DNA from: Candidatus Methanocorpusculum equi
GTDB taxonomy: Archaea > Halobacteriota > Methanomicrobia > Methanomicrobiales > Methanocorpusculaceae
Length of the DNA stretch: 13,570 nt
Assembly: GCA_018065685.1 (NCBI GenBank)
Contig: JAGHSU010000098.1
Coordinates: forward strand, 1-13,570
Reading direction: 5' to 3'
Position 1 is the stretch's first letter. Each line of letters begins with the position of its first letter. Shown here piece by piece: positions 7,261-13,570 of the stretch. The notes beneath the pieces are model-generated. The model was not told where the DNA came from and did not search any database. It saw only the letters and a list, made by a program, of their open reading frames with translations. The position numbers were made by a program, and so were the translations under genes.

Positions 7261-9612
7261 TCAGAGTCTCCGTCCGGAGAGAGCAAGCGCTGCGGCCCCG
7301 AATCCTGCAAGGATGACTGCAGCACCGAATCCGGGTGTTGAGGCGTTTTTGGTCGGAGCCGGAGTGGGTGTCGGTGTTGCGGCTGCAGCCGTTGGTGCTG
7401 CAGGAATCTCCTGCGCTGCGGGTGCTGCTGTCCCCTCTGCAACACGAATCACTGCCTGATGGACTTTAACCGCGTTTGCGCTGACACTGATATTGTAGGT
7501 ATCAATGTTCAGTCCTGACGTATCAAAGGTGACTGCCCACTTCCCGTCCGCACCCGGGTAGGTTATCATAGTAACAAATGACGCGGATGTTGCGGAGTAC
7601 TTTGATTCAGGACTGAATGTAGTAGAGAGGAGCTCCACGGAAATTGACGTCCCGTCAACCCGTGCGGCAGTACCTGACACCGTAAACGGCATCCCTCTGG
7701 TTACCTCGGAGGGAATCGGGTCCACAGTCGTTGCATCTGCCTTCAGTTCAAATGAGCATTTTGCATAGATATCATCGATGTTTTCGGAGTCGATTGCATC
7801 ACAGAGAGCCTGTGCCGCGTTTGAGGACTGCCGTTCGTTCAGCGAGAAGAGAATCTGCGATTTGTTGTCTATCTTCCAGGTTCCATCAGTATCCTTATAC
7901 GCAGCATCACCTGTTGTATTCAGGGCAACCACATCCTCACCGCCGGATTTTCCTGCGGCAACATTAAAGTGTCCGTCATACATCGGATGCTGAATAACCA
8001 TGAAGTACTTCCCTGTGTCAAACTCGGTTTTGGCGAGAGTTTTGTCGATAACAAAGTTTCCGTTCCGCCCGACATCCACGGTGTCCGAGTAGTGCTTATT
8101 GTTTCCGAAGATATAGTACCTGACCTGTGATGCGGTCTCTGCCACGCCTTTTACCACCAGATTTTCATCCTGAATGACAATGGAGGTGGATGAGGTAATC
8201 GTAATCTGCGGTTTTATCAGCCGTACCGTCGCTGTGGATACAACGGCATTCGGGCCGGTAACCTCCTCTTTCGTTTTGTTCGGTCCGACAGATGATACAT
8301 AGATTGTGTATGCCGCAGTGTCAAGTTTTAATCCGCTGAAATATCTTCCTTTAATGGTGGTCTCCCACTCTTTTCCGGTCATTGTCTCTATCAGGTATGT
8401 TTCAGTAGATGTATTCTTAATTTCTCTGAAGCTGATGTTCGCCCCTTCAATGTAGTAGTACAGAGGGTAAATTGCAGACTCGTTTGTTCCGCGGAGTGTT
8501 ACATCTGTACCCATGTAGTAGGAATCTTTGTCTGCTTCAGCGGTGAGGGTTGCCCGGACAATCTCAATCTCACAGTCGTCTTCTACTGTTTTCCTGTCAT
8601 TACTGCAAAGCTGAAGGGTAAAGATGCCGCGTGATCCGGCAGTCAGGGCAAGTCTCGTGCTTCCGTTCTGGCCGATGGTTATGAAATTTGTATCATAATC
8701 AAAGCGATCTTGTCCGGGTTTTACCGTGTATTTATCATCATTTGGTTTAAGATAGAACTTCTCGCCTGGTTTTCCGGAGACGGTGATGGTGAATTCCTTA
8801 CCCGACTGGACTGTCGTCGGTTCTGCGGTTAATGCGACTGTTGAGGATGAAATGGTGAAGTGGAACGGAGTTCCGTTCAGATATGAATCAGGGGTGTAGG
8901 GGGCAAACAATCCGGTGTCCTTGGGGTCTGTAATTCCGGGGACAAAGTAGGCAAAGACGGTCCATTCTCCTTCTTCCAGGGCGGGGTCAAGCGTTATTTT
9001 ACCATTTGTTTCCAAATTCTTCCATATCTTTTCTGTAGATGAGTGACTGCTTACTGAATTTGCTGCAAAATCCATACTCCCAAGATATGTACTTGCCACT
9101 GTGCCGCTCGGGCTGATAAATTTCAGACCGACTTTATCCATATCTGTGGTCGAATACCTTGTAAGGGTGTTTGTCGGGGAAATCGTAAACGAAACATTGG
9201 AGCCGCGAGGGACTGTGCTGTCGATGACTGGTGAAATCTTTTGCATTCCTGTATCATCATCACAGACATACATATACACATCTGCATCAAGTTCTTTGAG
9301 AATGAAAGCATCAGTTGTTGTTGTGCTCTCATGCTGTCCTTCCGGACGGGCTGACGATGGTTCAAGGACTTTCGGATTGTTATACGTCAGATCGATTACG
9401 TAGTCAAGATACTTGTATATCCCGTTGAATCCTTCAACATTTTCATAGTAGAATGCTCCTCCGCTAAGGGGATTCGTCGGTGCTGGCGACTGGGTAGCTG
9501 TCGGATTGACGTCCTCCGCCGCAGCAGCTCCCGTGAGCACAGCCGCCGCGAGCAGCAGCACCGCTAAACCGGCTGCTGCATACCTCAATTTATCTCTGTT
9601 CTGATTCGTCAT
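7261..9612 (-). CDS. S-layer glycoprotein with C-terminal PGF-CTERM signal
   Basis: 783 residues from the ATG at 9612, chosen because GGGAG lies just upstream at a normal gap; ATG 9633 would add 7 residues with no good Shine-Dalgarno. A signal peptide (about 8-32, ending AAAAED) is followed by an N-terminal domain resembling DUF3821 of Methanomicrobiales surface proteins, several Ig-like beta domains, and the family's typical distal block (LNTTG, NERQSSNAAQALCDAIDSENIDDIY, PIPSEVTRGMPFTVSGTA, VTFDTSGLN). A Thr/Pro/Ala-rich linker precedes PGF (760-762), a hydrophobic helix (about 763-779) and RR at 781-782. This is a textbook PGF-CTERM, cut by archaeosortase A and replaced by a lipid anchor. 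I count eleven N-x-S/T sequons by eye, in keeping with a glycoprotein. It should be a main lattice protein of the envelope. It is first gene of a minus-strand pair. Confidence 0.92.
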   Translation of the reverse strand: MTNQNRDKLRYAAAGLAVLLLAAAVLTGAAAAEDVNPTATQSPAPTNPLSGGAFYYENVEGFNGIYKYLDYVIDLTYNNPKVLEPSSARPEGQHESTTTTDAFILKELDADVYMYVCDDDTGMQKISPVIDSTVPRGSNVSFTISPTNTLTRYSTTDMDKVGLKFISPSGTVASTYLGSMDFAANSVSSHSSTEKIWKNLETNGKITLDPALEEGEWTVFAYFVPGITDPKDTGLFAPYTPDSYLNGTPFHFTISSSTVALTAEPTTVQSGKEFTITVSGKPGEKFYLKPNDDKYTVKPGQDRFDYDTNFITIGQNGSTRLALTAGSRGIFTLQLCSNDRKTVEDDCEIEIVRATLTAEADKDSYYMGTDVTLRGTNESAIYPLYYYIEGANISFREIKNTSTETYLIETMTGKEWETTIKGRYFSGLKLDTAAYTIYVSSVGPNKTKEEVTGPNAVVSTATVRLIKPQITITSSTSIVIQDENLVVKGVAETASQVRYYIFGNNKHYSDTVDVGRNGNFVIDKTLAKTEFDTGKYFMVIQHPMYDGHFNVAAGKSGGEDVVALNTTGDAAYKDTDGTWKIDNKSQILFSLNERQSSNAAQALCDAIDSENIDDIYAKCSFELKADATTVDPIPSEVTRGMPFTVSGTAARVDGTSISVELLSTTFSPESKYSATSASFVTMITYPGADGKWAVTFDTSGLNIDTYNISVSANAVKVHQAVIRVAEGTAAPAAQEIPAAPTAAAATPTPTPAPTKNASTPGFGAAVILAGFGAAALALSGRRL

Positions 9613-9672
9613 TTTATCTCCCTGTGACAGCATGTTTCCGGAAAAGGAAACCGTATGTCAGGTATTGTATAA

Positions 9673-9695
9673 TATGTTATTCACCGTATAACATA
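9673..9695. promoter_or_regulatory. 23-bp palindrome in the S-layer promoter (operator candidate)
   Basis: Arms TATGTTAT (9673-9680) and ATAACATA (9688-9695) are exact inverted repeats separated by TCACCGT. On the minus strand the right half contains TTTATGTTATAC and the left half CATATTATAC, both TATA-like, so a protein bound here would block or recruit the transcription machinery of the S-layer gene. The ATG is about 60 bases away. Confidence 0.55.
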
Positions 9696-9780
9696 AACAA
9701 CGTTCTTTTTTTACATTTTTTTACACGTGTCTAACAAATTCCGTGCCCCGTTCCCGCCGGAAAACCCCGCCTGAAAATCC

Positions 9781-9797
9781 CTGATAATTATAATCAG
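9781..9797. promoter_or_regulatory. Inverted repeat CTGAT-N7-ATCAG
   Basis: CTGAT (9781-9785) and ATCAG (9793-9797) flank an AT-only 7-base spacer, the same spacer length as in the palindrome at 9673-9695. It lies about 30 bases upstream of the TATA box of the RHH gene, a usual place for an archaeal activator or autoregulator site. Short arms make chance possible. Confidence 0.35.
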
Positions 9798-9822
9798 AAA
9801 AAAAACAAACCTGATTCGGGGT

Positions 9823-9833
9823 GATATAAAAAG
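9823..9833 (+). promoter_or_regulatory. TATA box of the first RHH gene
   Basis: GATATAAAAAG is close to the archaeal TATA consensus and is preceded by a G-rich stretch. A start of transcription near 9850-9858 would give a leader of about 55 bases, A-rich, ending in AAGGAG (9896-9901) 8 bases before the ATG. Confidence 0.6.
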
Positions 9834-9909
9834 AAAGAAAAAGCATTCTGTTTGTGAGATAAAAGTAGAGCAAAATGAACAAAATAAAATCCTTTAAGGA
9901 GTTTTACAC

Positions 9910-10590
9910 ATGAAATCAGCTTCAAATTCAAAAAAGGACACCAAAGAAACGATGAAATCCGGGGAGCTCCCCCGTGTTACCATCCGCCTCAAAGAAGAGG
10001 TCATCGACTATGTTATGGATATACAGCGCAAACTGCGCCTGACAAGCCCGCAGCAGACCATTCTCGAGTCAATCCGCCGTGCGGAATCGACCGATGAGCT
10101 GAAAAAAGCCTACACCAACCTGGTAAACCTGCAGACTTCGGCTCTTGGAAAACGCATCTCCCTCCTCGAAGAGAAAACCGGAAAACATTCCTGGGAGATC
10201 AGAAGTCTTCGGAAACTGGAGTCCGAAACCGAGATAAACGCGGAAGATATCCGACAGCTCAGGGCAGAACTCGAAGAGCTGAGACTGCAGTTTGCAGTAG
10301 AGATGGTGGAGCTCACCCTCACAGTCCGCCAGGCGGCAAATAAGCGTTCCGGAAGACCAAGAACCCATCCGGGTTTCCGGGGGCGCCCTGTGGGAAGAAA
10401 TTCTGCAGTCAGGACTGCTGCAGCGGCAGTATCTGCAGTTTCAGCTGCTGTTGCTGTTGCAGAGGAAAAATGCCTTACTACGCAGAAGAAAAAAGCACAA
10501 AAGATGCTGACGAAGGTAAAAAGAGCCGGAAAGAAAAGGAAGGGGTTTGACCTGCAAAACTGCCTGTCGGGCCGGGATATAAAGCTCTGA
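9910..10590 (+). CDS. RHH DNA-binding protein with coiled coil and AT-hook-like basic tail
   Basis: 226 residues; AAGGAG 8 bases upstream fixes the start. Residues 21-58 fit a ribbon-helix-helix fold: strand PRVTIRL, helix KEEVIDYVMDIQRKL, turn, helix SPQQTILESIRR. Residues 62-143 are a long charged helix with heptad-like leucines, probably a coiled coil for oligomerisation. Residues 146-163 hold two GRP cores (SGRPRT and RGRPVGR) like the AT-hook that binds the minor groove. An Ala/Val-rich stretch (165-184) and a lysine-rich stretch (191-212, KKKAQK, KRAGKKRKG) follow. I do not recognise the full-length protein. The domains imply DNA binding and perhaps bridging of distant sites, as a regulator of the divergent S-layer gene or as an architectural protein. 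The 3' part differs in composition (GCT/GTT-rich), so a variable tail or an old frameshift cannot be excluded. Confidence 0.8.
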   Translation: MKSASNSKKDTKETMKSGELPRVTIRLKEEVIDYVMDIQRKLRLTSPQQTILESIRRAESTDELKKAYTNLVNLQTSALGKRISLLEEKTGKHSWEIRSLRKLESETEINAEDIRQLRAELEELRLQFAVEMVELTLTVRQAANKRSGRPRTHPGFRGRPVGRNSAVRTAAAAVSAVSAAVAVAEEKCLTTQKKKAQKMLTKVKRAGKKRKGFDLQNCLSGRDIKL

Positions 10591-10604
10591 CGTGCAGAAA
10601 AACC

Positions 10605-10651
10605 GTTCAGCTGTGAAGAGCTGAACAACTGTAAACCCCTTTTCTTTTTTT
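10605..10651 (+). terminator. Intrinsic-type terminator after the first RHH gene
   Basis: GTTCAGCT (10605-10612) and AGCTGAAC (10619-10626) are a perfect 8-bp stem with a 6-base loop, followed by a pyrimidine-rich run with T tracts (10640-10651). It begins 15 bases after the TGA and separates the two RHH genes into two transcripts. Confidence 0.7.
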
Positions 10652-10685
10652 CCGGCATAAGATATTTCACCTGAACTCCTAAAAA

Positions 10686-10753
10686 GATATGCATTGATAT
10701 ACACGGATTTGCATGGGCATATGTCTGTTTCTGATAGCATTGTATAGACAATG
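10686..10753 (+). promoter_or_regulatory. Repeats and start-codon palindrome before the second RHH gene
   Basis: Two similar words, GATATGCATTGATATAC (10686-10702) and GATAGCATTGTATAGAC (10733-10749), lie 47 bases apart. The second is part of an exact inverted repeat, CATTGT-ATAG-ACAATG (10738-10753), whose last three bases are the start codon. The first holds the best TATA-like word (TGATATAC, 10695-10702). A protein on both words would cover TATA box and start codon. No Shine-Dalgarno is seen. Confidence 0.5.
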
Positions 10754-11107
10754 ACCAGAAAAACGGCAGAAAAAAAAGACGTTCAGCTCAACGTCAGAGT
10801 TGACCGGACGTTTCTCGACAATCTCGACAGATTCTCTGAAATGGAAAAATGCACCAGAACCGAATTCATTCGCCGGGCCTGTGAGAAAGAATTTGCAAGG
10901 CTTAGCGGAGATGAGCAGGACCATGTCTTCGTGTATCTGCACAGCATACACGAAAAGATCATTCCGCGTTATGCGGTAGCAGACCCGGGCCGCACAGCCC
11001 CGTATCTGAAGGAGGGCGCTGGTACCTCTGAGGAGGAGACTGCTCTTCAGGAATTCGCGGATATTTTAAACTACCTGATACGTGAGGGCATGGTTAAACT
11101 GAAATAA
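10751..11107 (+). CDS. RHH-domain transcriptional regulator
   Basis: 118 residues. Residues 10-50 fit a CopG-like ribbon-helix-helix: strand VQLNVRV, helix RTFLDNLDRFSEMEKC, then TRTEFIRRACEKEFARL. The TR(T/S)EFIR turn-helix is typical of this fold. Residues 53-118 form a mainly helical, acidic C-terminal part without a motif I recognise, perhaps for dimer-dimer contact or effector binding. No toxin gene follows it, so a role as antitoxin is not supported. The start is the only ATG before the domain and sits inside a palindrome, which suggests autoregulation. It differs from the RHH protein upstream outside the fold, so the two are not recent duplicates. A short hairpin (CCGC/GCGG near 11119-11132) and a T-rich stretch follow the stop. 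Confidence 0.83.
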   Translation: MTRKTAEKKDVQLNVRVDRTFLDNLDRFSEMEKCTRTEFIRRACEKEFARLSGDEQDHVFVYLHSIHEKIIPRYAVADPGRTAPYLKEGAGTSEEETALQEFADILNYLIREGMVKLK

Positions 11108-11160
11108 GCCGGTTTACCGCGGTCCAGCGGAAATTCCAAATCCTTTTATCGGTATTCAGC

Positions 11161-11170
11161 GAATATATAC
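11161..11170 (+). promoter_or_regulatory. TATA box of the DUF2070 gene
   Basis: GAATATATAC is a good archaeal TATA-like word. Transcription would start near 11190-11197, giving a leader of about 95 bases to the ATG at 11289. Confidence 0.5.
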
Positions 11171-11219
11171 TCACAACAGCAGAGAGAAGTACTCAAAGCA
11201 GCAGAGCGTGCTAGCAGAA

Positions 11220-11245
11220 GCCTGCGGCATCTCCTGCCGCACGGC
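11220..11245 (+). promoter_or_regulatory. Stem-loop in the leader of the DUF2070 gene
   Basis: TGCGGCA (11223-11229) and TGCCGCA (11235-11241) pair perfectly around a TCTCC loop. The stem extends by GCC (11220-11222) with GGC (11243-11245) past a single bulged C. TCCTG in the loop and 3' arm (11232-11236) can also pair with CAGGA (11277-11281), the only Shine-Dalgarno-like word before the ATG. Confidence 0.5.
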
Positions 11246-11288
11246 CGGTCGGACCAAATCTCTGCAGATTAGGATACAGGATTGTTCC

Positions 11289-13055
11289 ATGAAAATAAAA
11301 ATGCGGGCATTACAACTTGAAAGCCTTACAAAGTATGCTTTCAGGGCACCGTCGTGGTGGGTCTCGCTCATACTTATCGCTATAGCGGGAGCTCTCATTG
11401 AACTCCTCGCATACCTCTCCGCAAACGTGCCGTCAGGTCTTGGAATCGCGGTCGCCGTCCCGCAGATTGCGGTCATTCTTCTGACAATCCCCTTAACAAA
11501 GAGATGCTACCAGAAATTTACCTGGAACCGTGCAGGACTTCTTGCGCTTGCAAATACCGTATTCTGTCTGCTCTTCCTCTTCTTTGCCTTCCTTCCAGTA
11601 TTCAATATCATCTTCTCATACATACTTGCATCAGGCTTTACGCTTGCGCTGACCATCGCAATCCTCACTGCAGTTGTAGACTACCGCACCGGAAAAATCC
11701 TCCCTGCGGCGCTGCTTCCTGCTGTCCTTCAGCTTGCAGCAGTCTTCTTCATTGCAGGCCCCCAGTATCTGCTTCCCGCACTGATAGCAGACGCCGCGTT
11801 TGCGTTTGCCGCAGTCCTCTTCCTCAGGGTCTTTGACAAGCCGTTAAAACGCGGCTCGGGTCTTATTGCGATGCAGTTTGTAAATATCTACATCAGCCAT
11901 ATCACAGGGACCGGAAGCGGCGGCGCGGACCAGATGGAACAGTATCTGACAAATATCAGCGAACCTGCGGTCGTTCCGGAAACCACCTTCTTCTTCCGCC
12001 GTGAAGGAAAACAGGACGTCTGGTTTGTGGTACCAAACCTTCATCCGGGCCCCCTCTCGGATATCGGCGGAAGCAACTTCCCGAATATCCTCTTCGAGGA
12101 GTTTAAGGATGATGCACTGCTCTTTGTCTCCCACGGCTGTGCCTCCCATGACTTAAACCTCATCTCAAACAACGAGACCGAAAAAATCGCAGACGCCATC
12201 CGGAGGAGCAAAGCGGCTGCTGAGAAAAATCCGGAGTTTTACCAGGCATCGGCAAGCGCCCCGGTCCGCTCATCCTGCGGCTCGGTCTCCATCCTCTCCC
12301 AGCGGCTTGGAAACTCGCTTCTGATGGTTGCAACCCGCTCGCCTGAGATGACCGAGGATATGGACTACTCCATCGGGAGAATTATTATCGGGGAAGCCAA
12401 GCGCTGGTATGAACAGGTCGGTTTTGCCGACGGTCACAACTGTATGGTAAAAGAGGATAAGATTACCTACCCCTCAACCCGGATTGGAAACGAATACATC
12501 AAAGGGGCAACTGATGCAATAGAATCCATGCGGTCTTCAGAGATGTATCCGCTTTCGGCAGGTGCTGCGCACACAAAGCTTCCGTTCGGAAGAAAAGACG
12601 GATTCGGCGATACGGGGCTTGTCTCGCTGGTAACAGAGGCCGGGGGCAAAAAGACCGCGTATGTCTTATTCGACGGAAACAATGTAAAAGGCGGTGTCCG
12701 CGACATTCTGCGCGATGCTGTGCTGAAGGAGGGCTTTGACGAGTGTGAGATAATGACTACCGACTCCCACATCGTAAACACCATCTCCGGAAGAAACCCG
12801 GTGGGAATGGCAGTCCCCGCGGAAGAAATTCTGCCCTATGTCCTTCAGTCGGTCCGTGACGCGGCAGCGGACCTCTCCCCTGCAAAGGTGGGGGCAGCAT
12901 CAGAAGACTGCGAAAACGTGCAGGTCTTCGGCCCCGGAAAGATTATCCAGCTCACCTCCGAGGTGTCCGGAATCGTCTCGCATCTCCTTCCGCTCTTCGG
13001 CCTGTTCCTTCTGGCTGCGGCATTAATCACGGTTGTAACATGGCTTCTGCTGTAA
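11289..13055 (+). CDS. DUF2070 family archaeal membrane protein
   Basis: 588 residues from the ATG at 11289. The frame is open back to a GTG at 11208, but the extra 27 residues are Cys/Arg-rich, unlike the family, and lie on a stem-loop. About six hydrophobic segments fill residues 24-180, then a large soluble domain (about 185-560), then a final membrane helix (564-588). The soluble domain holds conserved-looking polar motifs: NLHPGPLSDIGGSNFP (H252), SHGCASHD (H282, H287, D288), FADGHN (D381, H383) and TTDSH (D492, H494). Clustered His/Asp of this kind suggest a metal-dependent hydrolase, but that is inference; the family has no known function that I can name. It is nearly universal in Euryarchaeota as far as I know. 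It has its own promoter and leader. Alternative start: ATG 11301. Confidence 0.88.
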   Translation: MKIKMRALQLESLTKYAFRAPSWWVSLILIAIAGALIELLAYLSANVPSGLGIAVAVPQIAVILLTIPLTKRCYQKFTWNRAGLLALANTVFCLLFLFFAFLPVFNIIFSYILASGFTLALTIAILTAVVDYRTGKILPAALLPAVLQLAAVFFIAGPQYLLPALIADAAFAFAAVLFLRVFDKPLKRGSGLIAMQFVNIYISHITGTGSGGADQMEQYLTNISEPAVVPETTFFFRREGKQDVWFVVPNLHPGPLSDIGGSNFPNILFEEFKDDALLFVSHGCASHDLNLISNNETEKIADAIRRSKAAAEKNPEFYQASASAPVRSSCGSVSILSQRLGNSLLMVATRSPEMTEDMDYSIGRIIIGEAKRWYEQVGFADGHNCMVKEDKITYPSTRIGNEYIKGATDAIESMRSSEMYPLSAGAAHTKLPFGRKDGFGDTGLVSLVTEAGGKKTAYVLFDGNNVKGGVRDILRDAVLKEGFDECEIMTTDSHIVNTISGRNPVGMAVPAEEILPYVLQSVRDAAADLSPAKVGAASEDCENVQVFGPGKIIQLTSEVSGIVSHLLPLFGLFLLAAALITVVTWLLL

Positions 13056-13075
13056 ACCGGAGCAGGCTGCCGGTT
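13055..13075 (+). terminator. Stem-loop at the end of the DUF2070 gene
   Basis: AACCGG (13055-13060) and CCGGTT (13070-13075) pair exactly, starting at the last base of the TAA stop. No T tract follows, so it may be an end-protecting hairpin rather than a terminator. Confidence 0.35.
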
Positions 13076-13102
13076 CAGGCATGCGGATACAGATATACTC
13101 TT

Positions 13103-13154
13103 CCCTGTGTCCACTTCCGTGTCTACCCCCGTGTCCGCTCTTCTTCGTATCCGC
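13103..13154. repeat. Degenerate 12-bp tandem repeat
   Basis: CCCTGTGTCCAC, TTCCGTGTCTAC and CCCCGTGTCCGC are three abutting 12-bp units (13103-13138); CTTCGTATCCGC (13143-13154) is a fourth after 4 bases. They share a (T/C)GT(G/A)TC(C/T) core. The run lies in the 161-base gap before the deformylase gene, 60 bases from its start. It is open for short frames but shows no gene. Confidence 0.55.
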
Positions 13155-13216
13155 CTCTCCCTGTATTTCCGTATGCGTTCATTTCATAAGAGAAGAATAC
13201 CAAATTATAAGCAGTT

Positions 13217-13570
13217 ATGAAAATTCAGACCTACGGTGCGGAAGTCCTGAGGAAAATTGCAGAACCTGTTGCGGAAGTAACCCCGGAACTTCTGACAACG
13301 CTTAAAGGAATGGTCCCGATGCTTTCACAGTATCATGGAGTGGGGCTTGCCGCCCCGCAGGTGGGCATCAGTCAGCGTTTCTTTGTGATGCACCCGGGAG
13401 ACAAACTGCGGTATGTCATAAACCCGGAAATTCTCGAATCAGGGGCCGCGATGAGCGAGATGGAGGAGGGCTGCCTCTCCATCCCGGGAGTCCATAAAAA
13501 AGTCCGAAGACCCAGGAGAATTAAGGTCTCCTACACCGATGAGACTGGTGCACGCGTAGAAGAAGAGTTA
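13217..13570 (+). CDS. def: Peptide deformylase, 3'-truncated by the window
   Basis: The first 118 residues are visible; the family is usually about 150-180 long, so a third is missing. Motif I, GVGLAAPQ (41-48), and motif II, EGCLS (84-88, with metal ligand C86), are both intact; motif III (HExDH) must lie beyond the edge. Also typical are the N-terminal TYG..VLRK..EPV and VINPEIL. The enzyme removes the formyl group from the N-terminal methionine of new proteins in bacteria. Archaea start with unformylated methionine, so the archaeal copies must have another substrate or an undiscovered need. There is no Shine-Dalgarno; AT-rich words (TTCATAAG near 13184, ATTATAA near 13204) could be promoter parts of a nearly leaderless messenger. 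Next to DUF2070 on the same strand but 161 bases away, so probably separately transcribed. Confidence 0.9.
   Translation, partial: MKIQTYGAEVLRKIAEPVAEVTPELLTTLKGMVPMLSQYHGVGLAAPQVGISQRFFVMHPGDKLRYVINPEILESGAAMSEMEEGCLSIPGVHKKVRRPRRIKVSYTDETGARVEEEL

Larger units (their letters stand above)
9613..9909. other. Divergent promoter region between S-layer and RHH genes
   Basis: 297 bases without a gene. From left to right it holds the S-layer ribosome site and short leader, a large palindrome (9673-9695), two abutting copies of TTTTTTTACA or near it (9705-9725), a GC-richer island with CCG/CGG (9741-9770), a second inverted repeat (9781-9797), and a TATA box (9823-9831) for the plus-strand gene. 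Both flanking genes start here, so it controls transcription in both directions. Confidence 0.8.

Noticed and set aside
10110..10751. Open frames of 213 and 99 codons on the minus strand opposite the first RHH gene
   Set aside because: The products are Ser/Phe/Arg-rich with no recognisable domain, cross the terminator stem, and have no ribosome site. The plus-strand frame has a clear Shine-Dalgarno and an RHH fold.
10751..11107. A toxin-antitoxin pair with the second RHH protein as antitoxin
   Set aside because: No small toxin gene is adjacent; the next gene is the long DUF2070 protein with its own promoter.
11208..11288. GTG start giving the DUF2070 protein 27 more residues
   Set aside because: The extra residues have three Cys and many Arg, do not match the family start, and coincide with a stem-loop. 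The ATG at 11289 is preferred, though the GTG lies well placed after the TATA box and cannot be fully excluded.
1351..11303. The identical 15-base word ATGAAAATAAAAATG at 1351 and 11289
   Set aside because: Both encode MKIKM at gene starts in A-rich context; without flanking similarity this is chance plus start-region bias.
1..13570. CRISPR arrays, tRNA or rRNA genes, insertion sequences
   Set aside because: No regularly spaced repeats of 25-40 bases, no cloverleaf-like sequence with a TTCGAA-type arm in any gap, and no transposase-like protein or terminal repeats were found by eye.

Overview
The window looks like a piece of a euryarchaeal chromosome, most likely a methanogen of the order Methanomicrobiales (a Methanocorpusculum-like organism is my guess; no rRNA or other marker is present to prove it). 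The reasons are: a large surface-layer protein of the Methanomicrobiales type ending in a PGF-CTERM archaeosortase signal; two archaeal conserved families (UPF0212/DUF555 and DUF2070); TATA-box style promoters with T-rich terminators; and a mixture of genes with a GGAGG Shine-Dalgarno and genes with none. No tRNA, rRNA, CRISPR array, transposase or phage gene was seen.

Layout. (1) Positions 2-3753, plus strand: a 5'-truncated gene for a membrane protein (PH-like domain, Gly-Tyr linker, zinc ribbon, Yip1-like membrane domain) overlaps by 4 bases an 800-residue secreted protein made of an InlB-type repeat, four Ig-like repeats and two PKD domains. (2) 3849-4634, plus: a lipoprotein with two chagasin-like (I42) protease-inhibitor domains. 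(3) 4702-5909, minus: a UPF0212 protein and a nitrilase-superfamily amidohydrolase, coupled by a GTGA overlap. (4) 6016-9612, minus: the S-layer glycoprotein followed 12 bases later by a lipoprotein of a family I know mainly from Clostridia. (5) 9910-11107, plus: two ribbon-helix-helix (RHH) DNA-binding proteins, the first divergent from the S-layer gene and carrying an unusual AT-hook-like, lysine-rich tail. (6) 11289-13055, plus: a DUF2070 membrane protein with a structured leader. (7) 13217 to the right edge, plus: the first 118 residues of a peptide deformylase, rare in archaea.

Theme: about half of the window builds or decorates the cell envelope (S-layer, PKD/Ig surface protein, two lipoproteins, two membrane proteins). 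The two RHH genes beside the S-layer promoter, with palindromes in both promoter regions, are the best candidates for local regulators. Several envelope proteins use modules best known from Gram-positive gut bacteria, which fits a host-associated methanogen that has exchanged genes with bacteria, but this is inference. The most unusual items are the RHH/coiled-coil/AT-hook-like protein, the palindrome built around the start codon of the second RHH gene, the cross-domain lipoprotein in the S-layer operon, and the deformylase.
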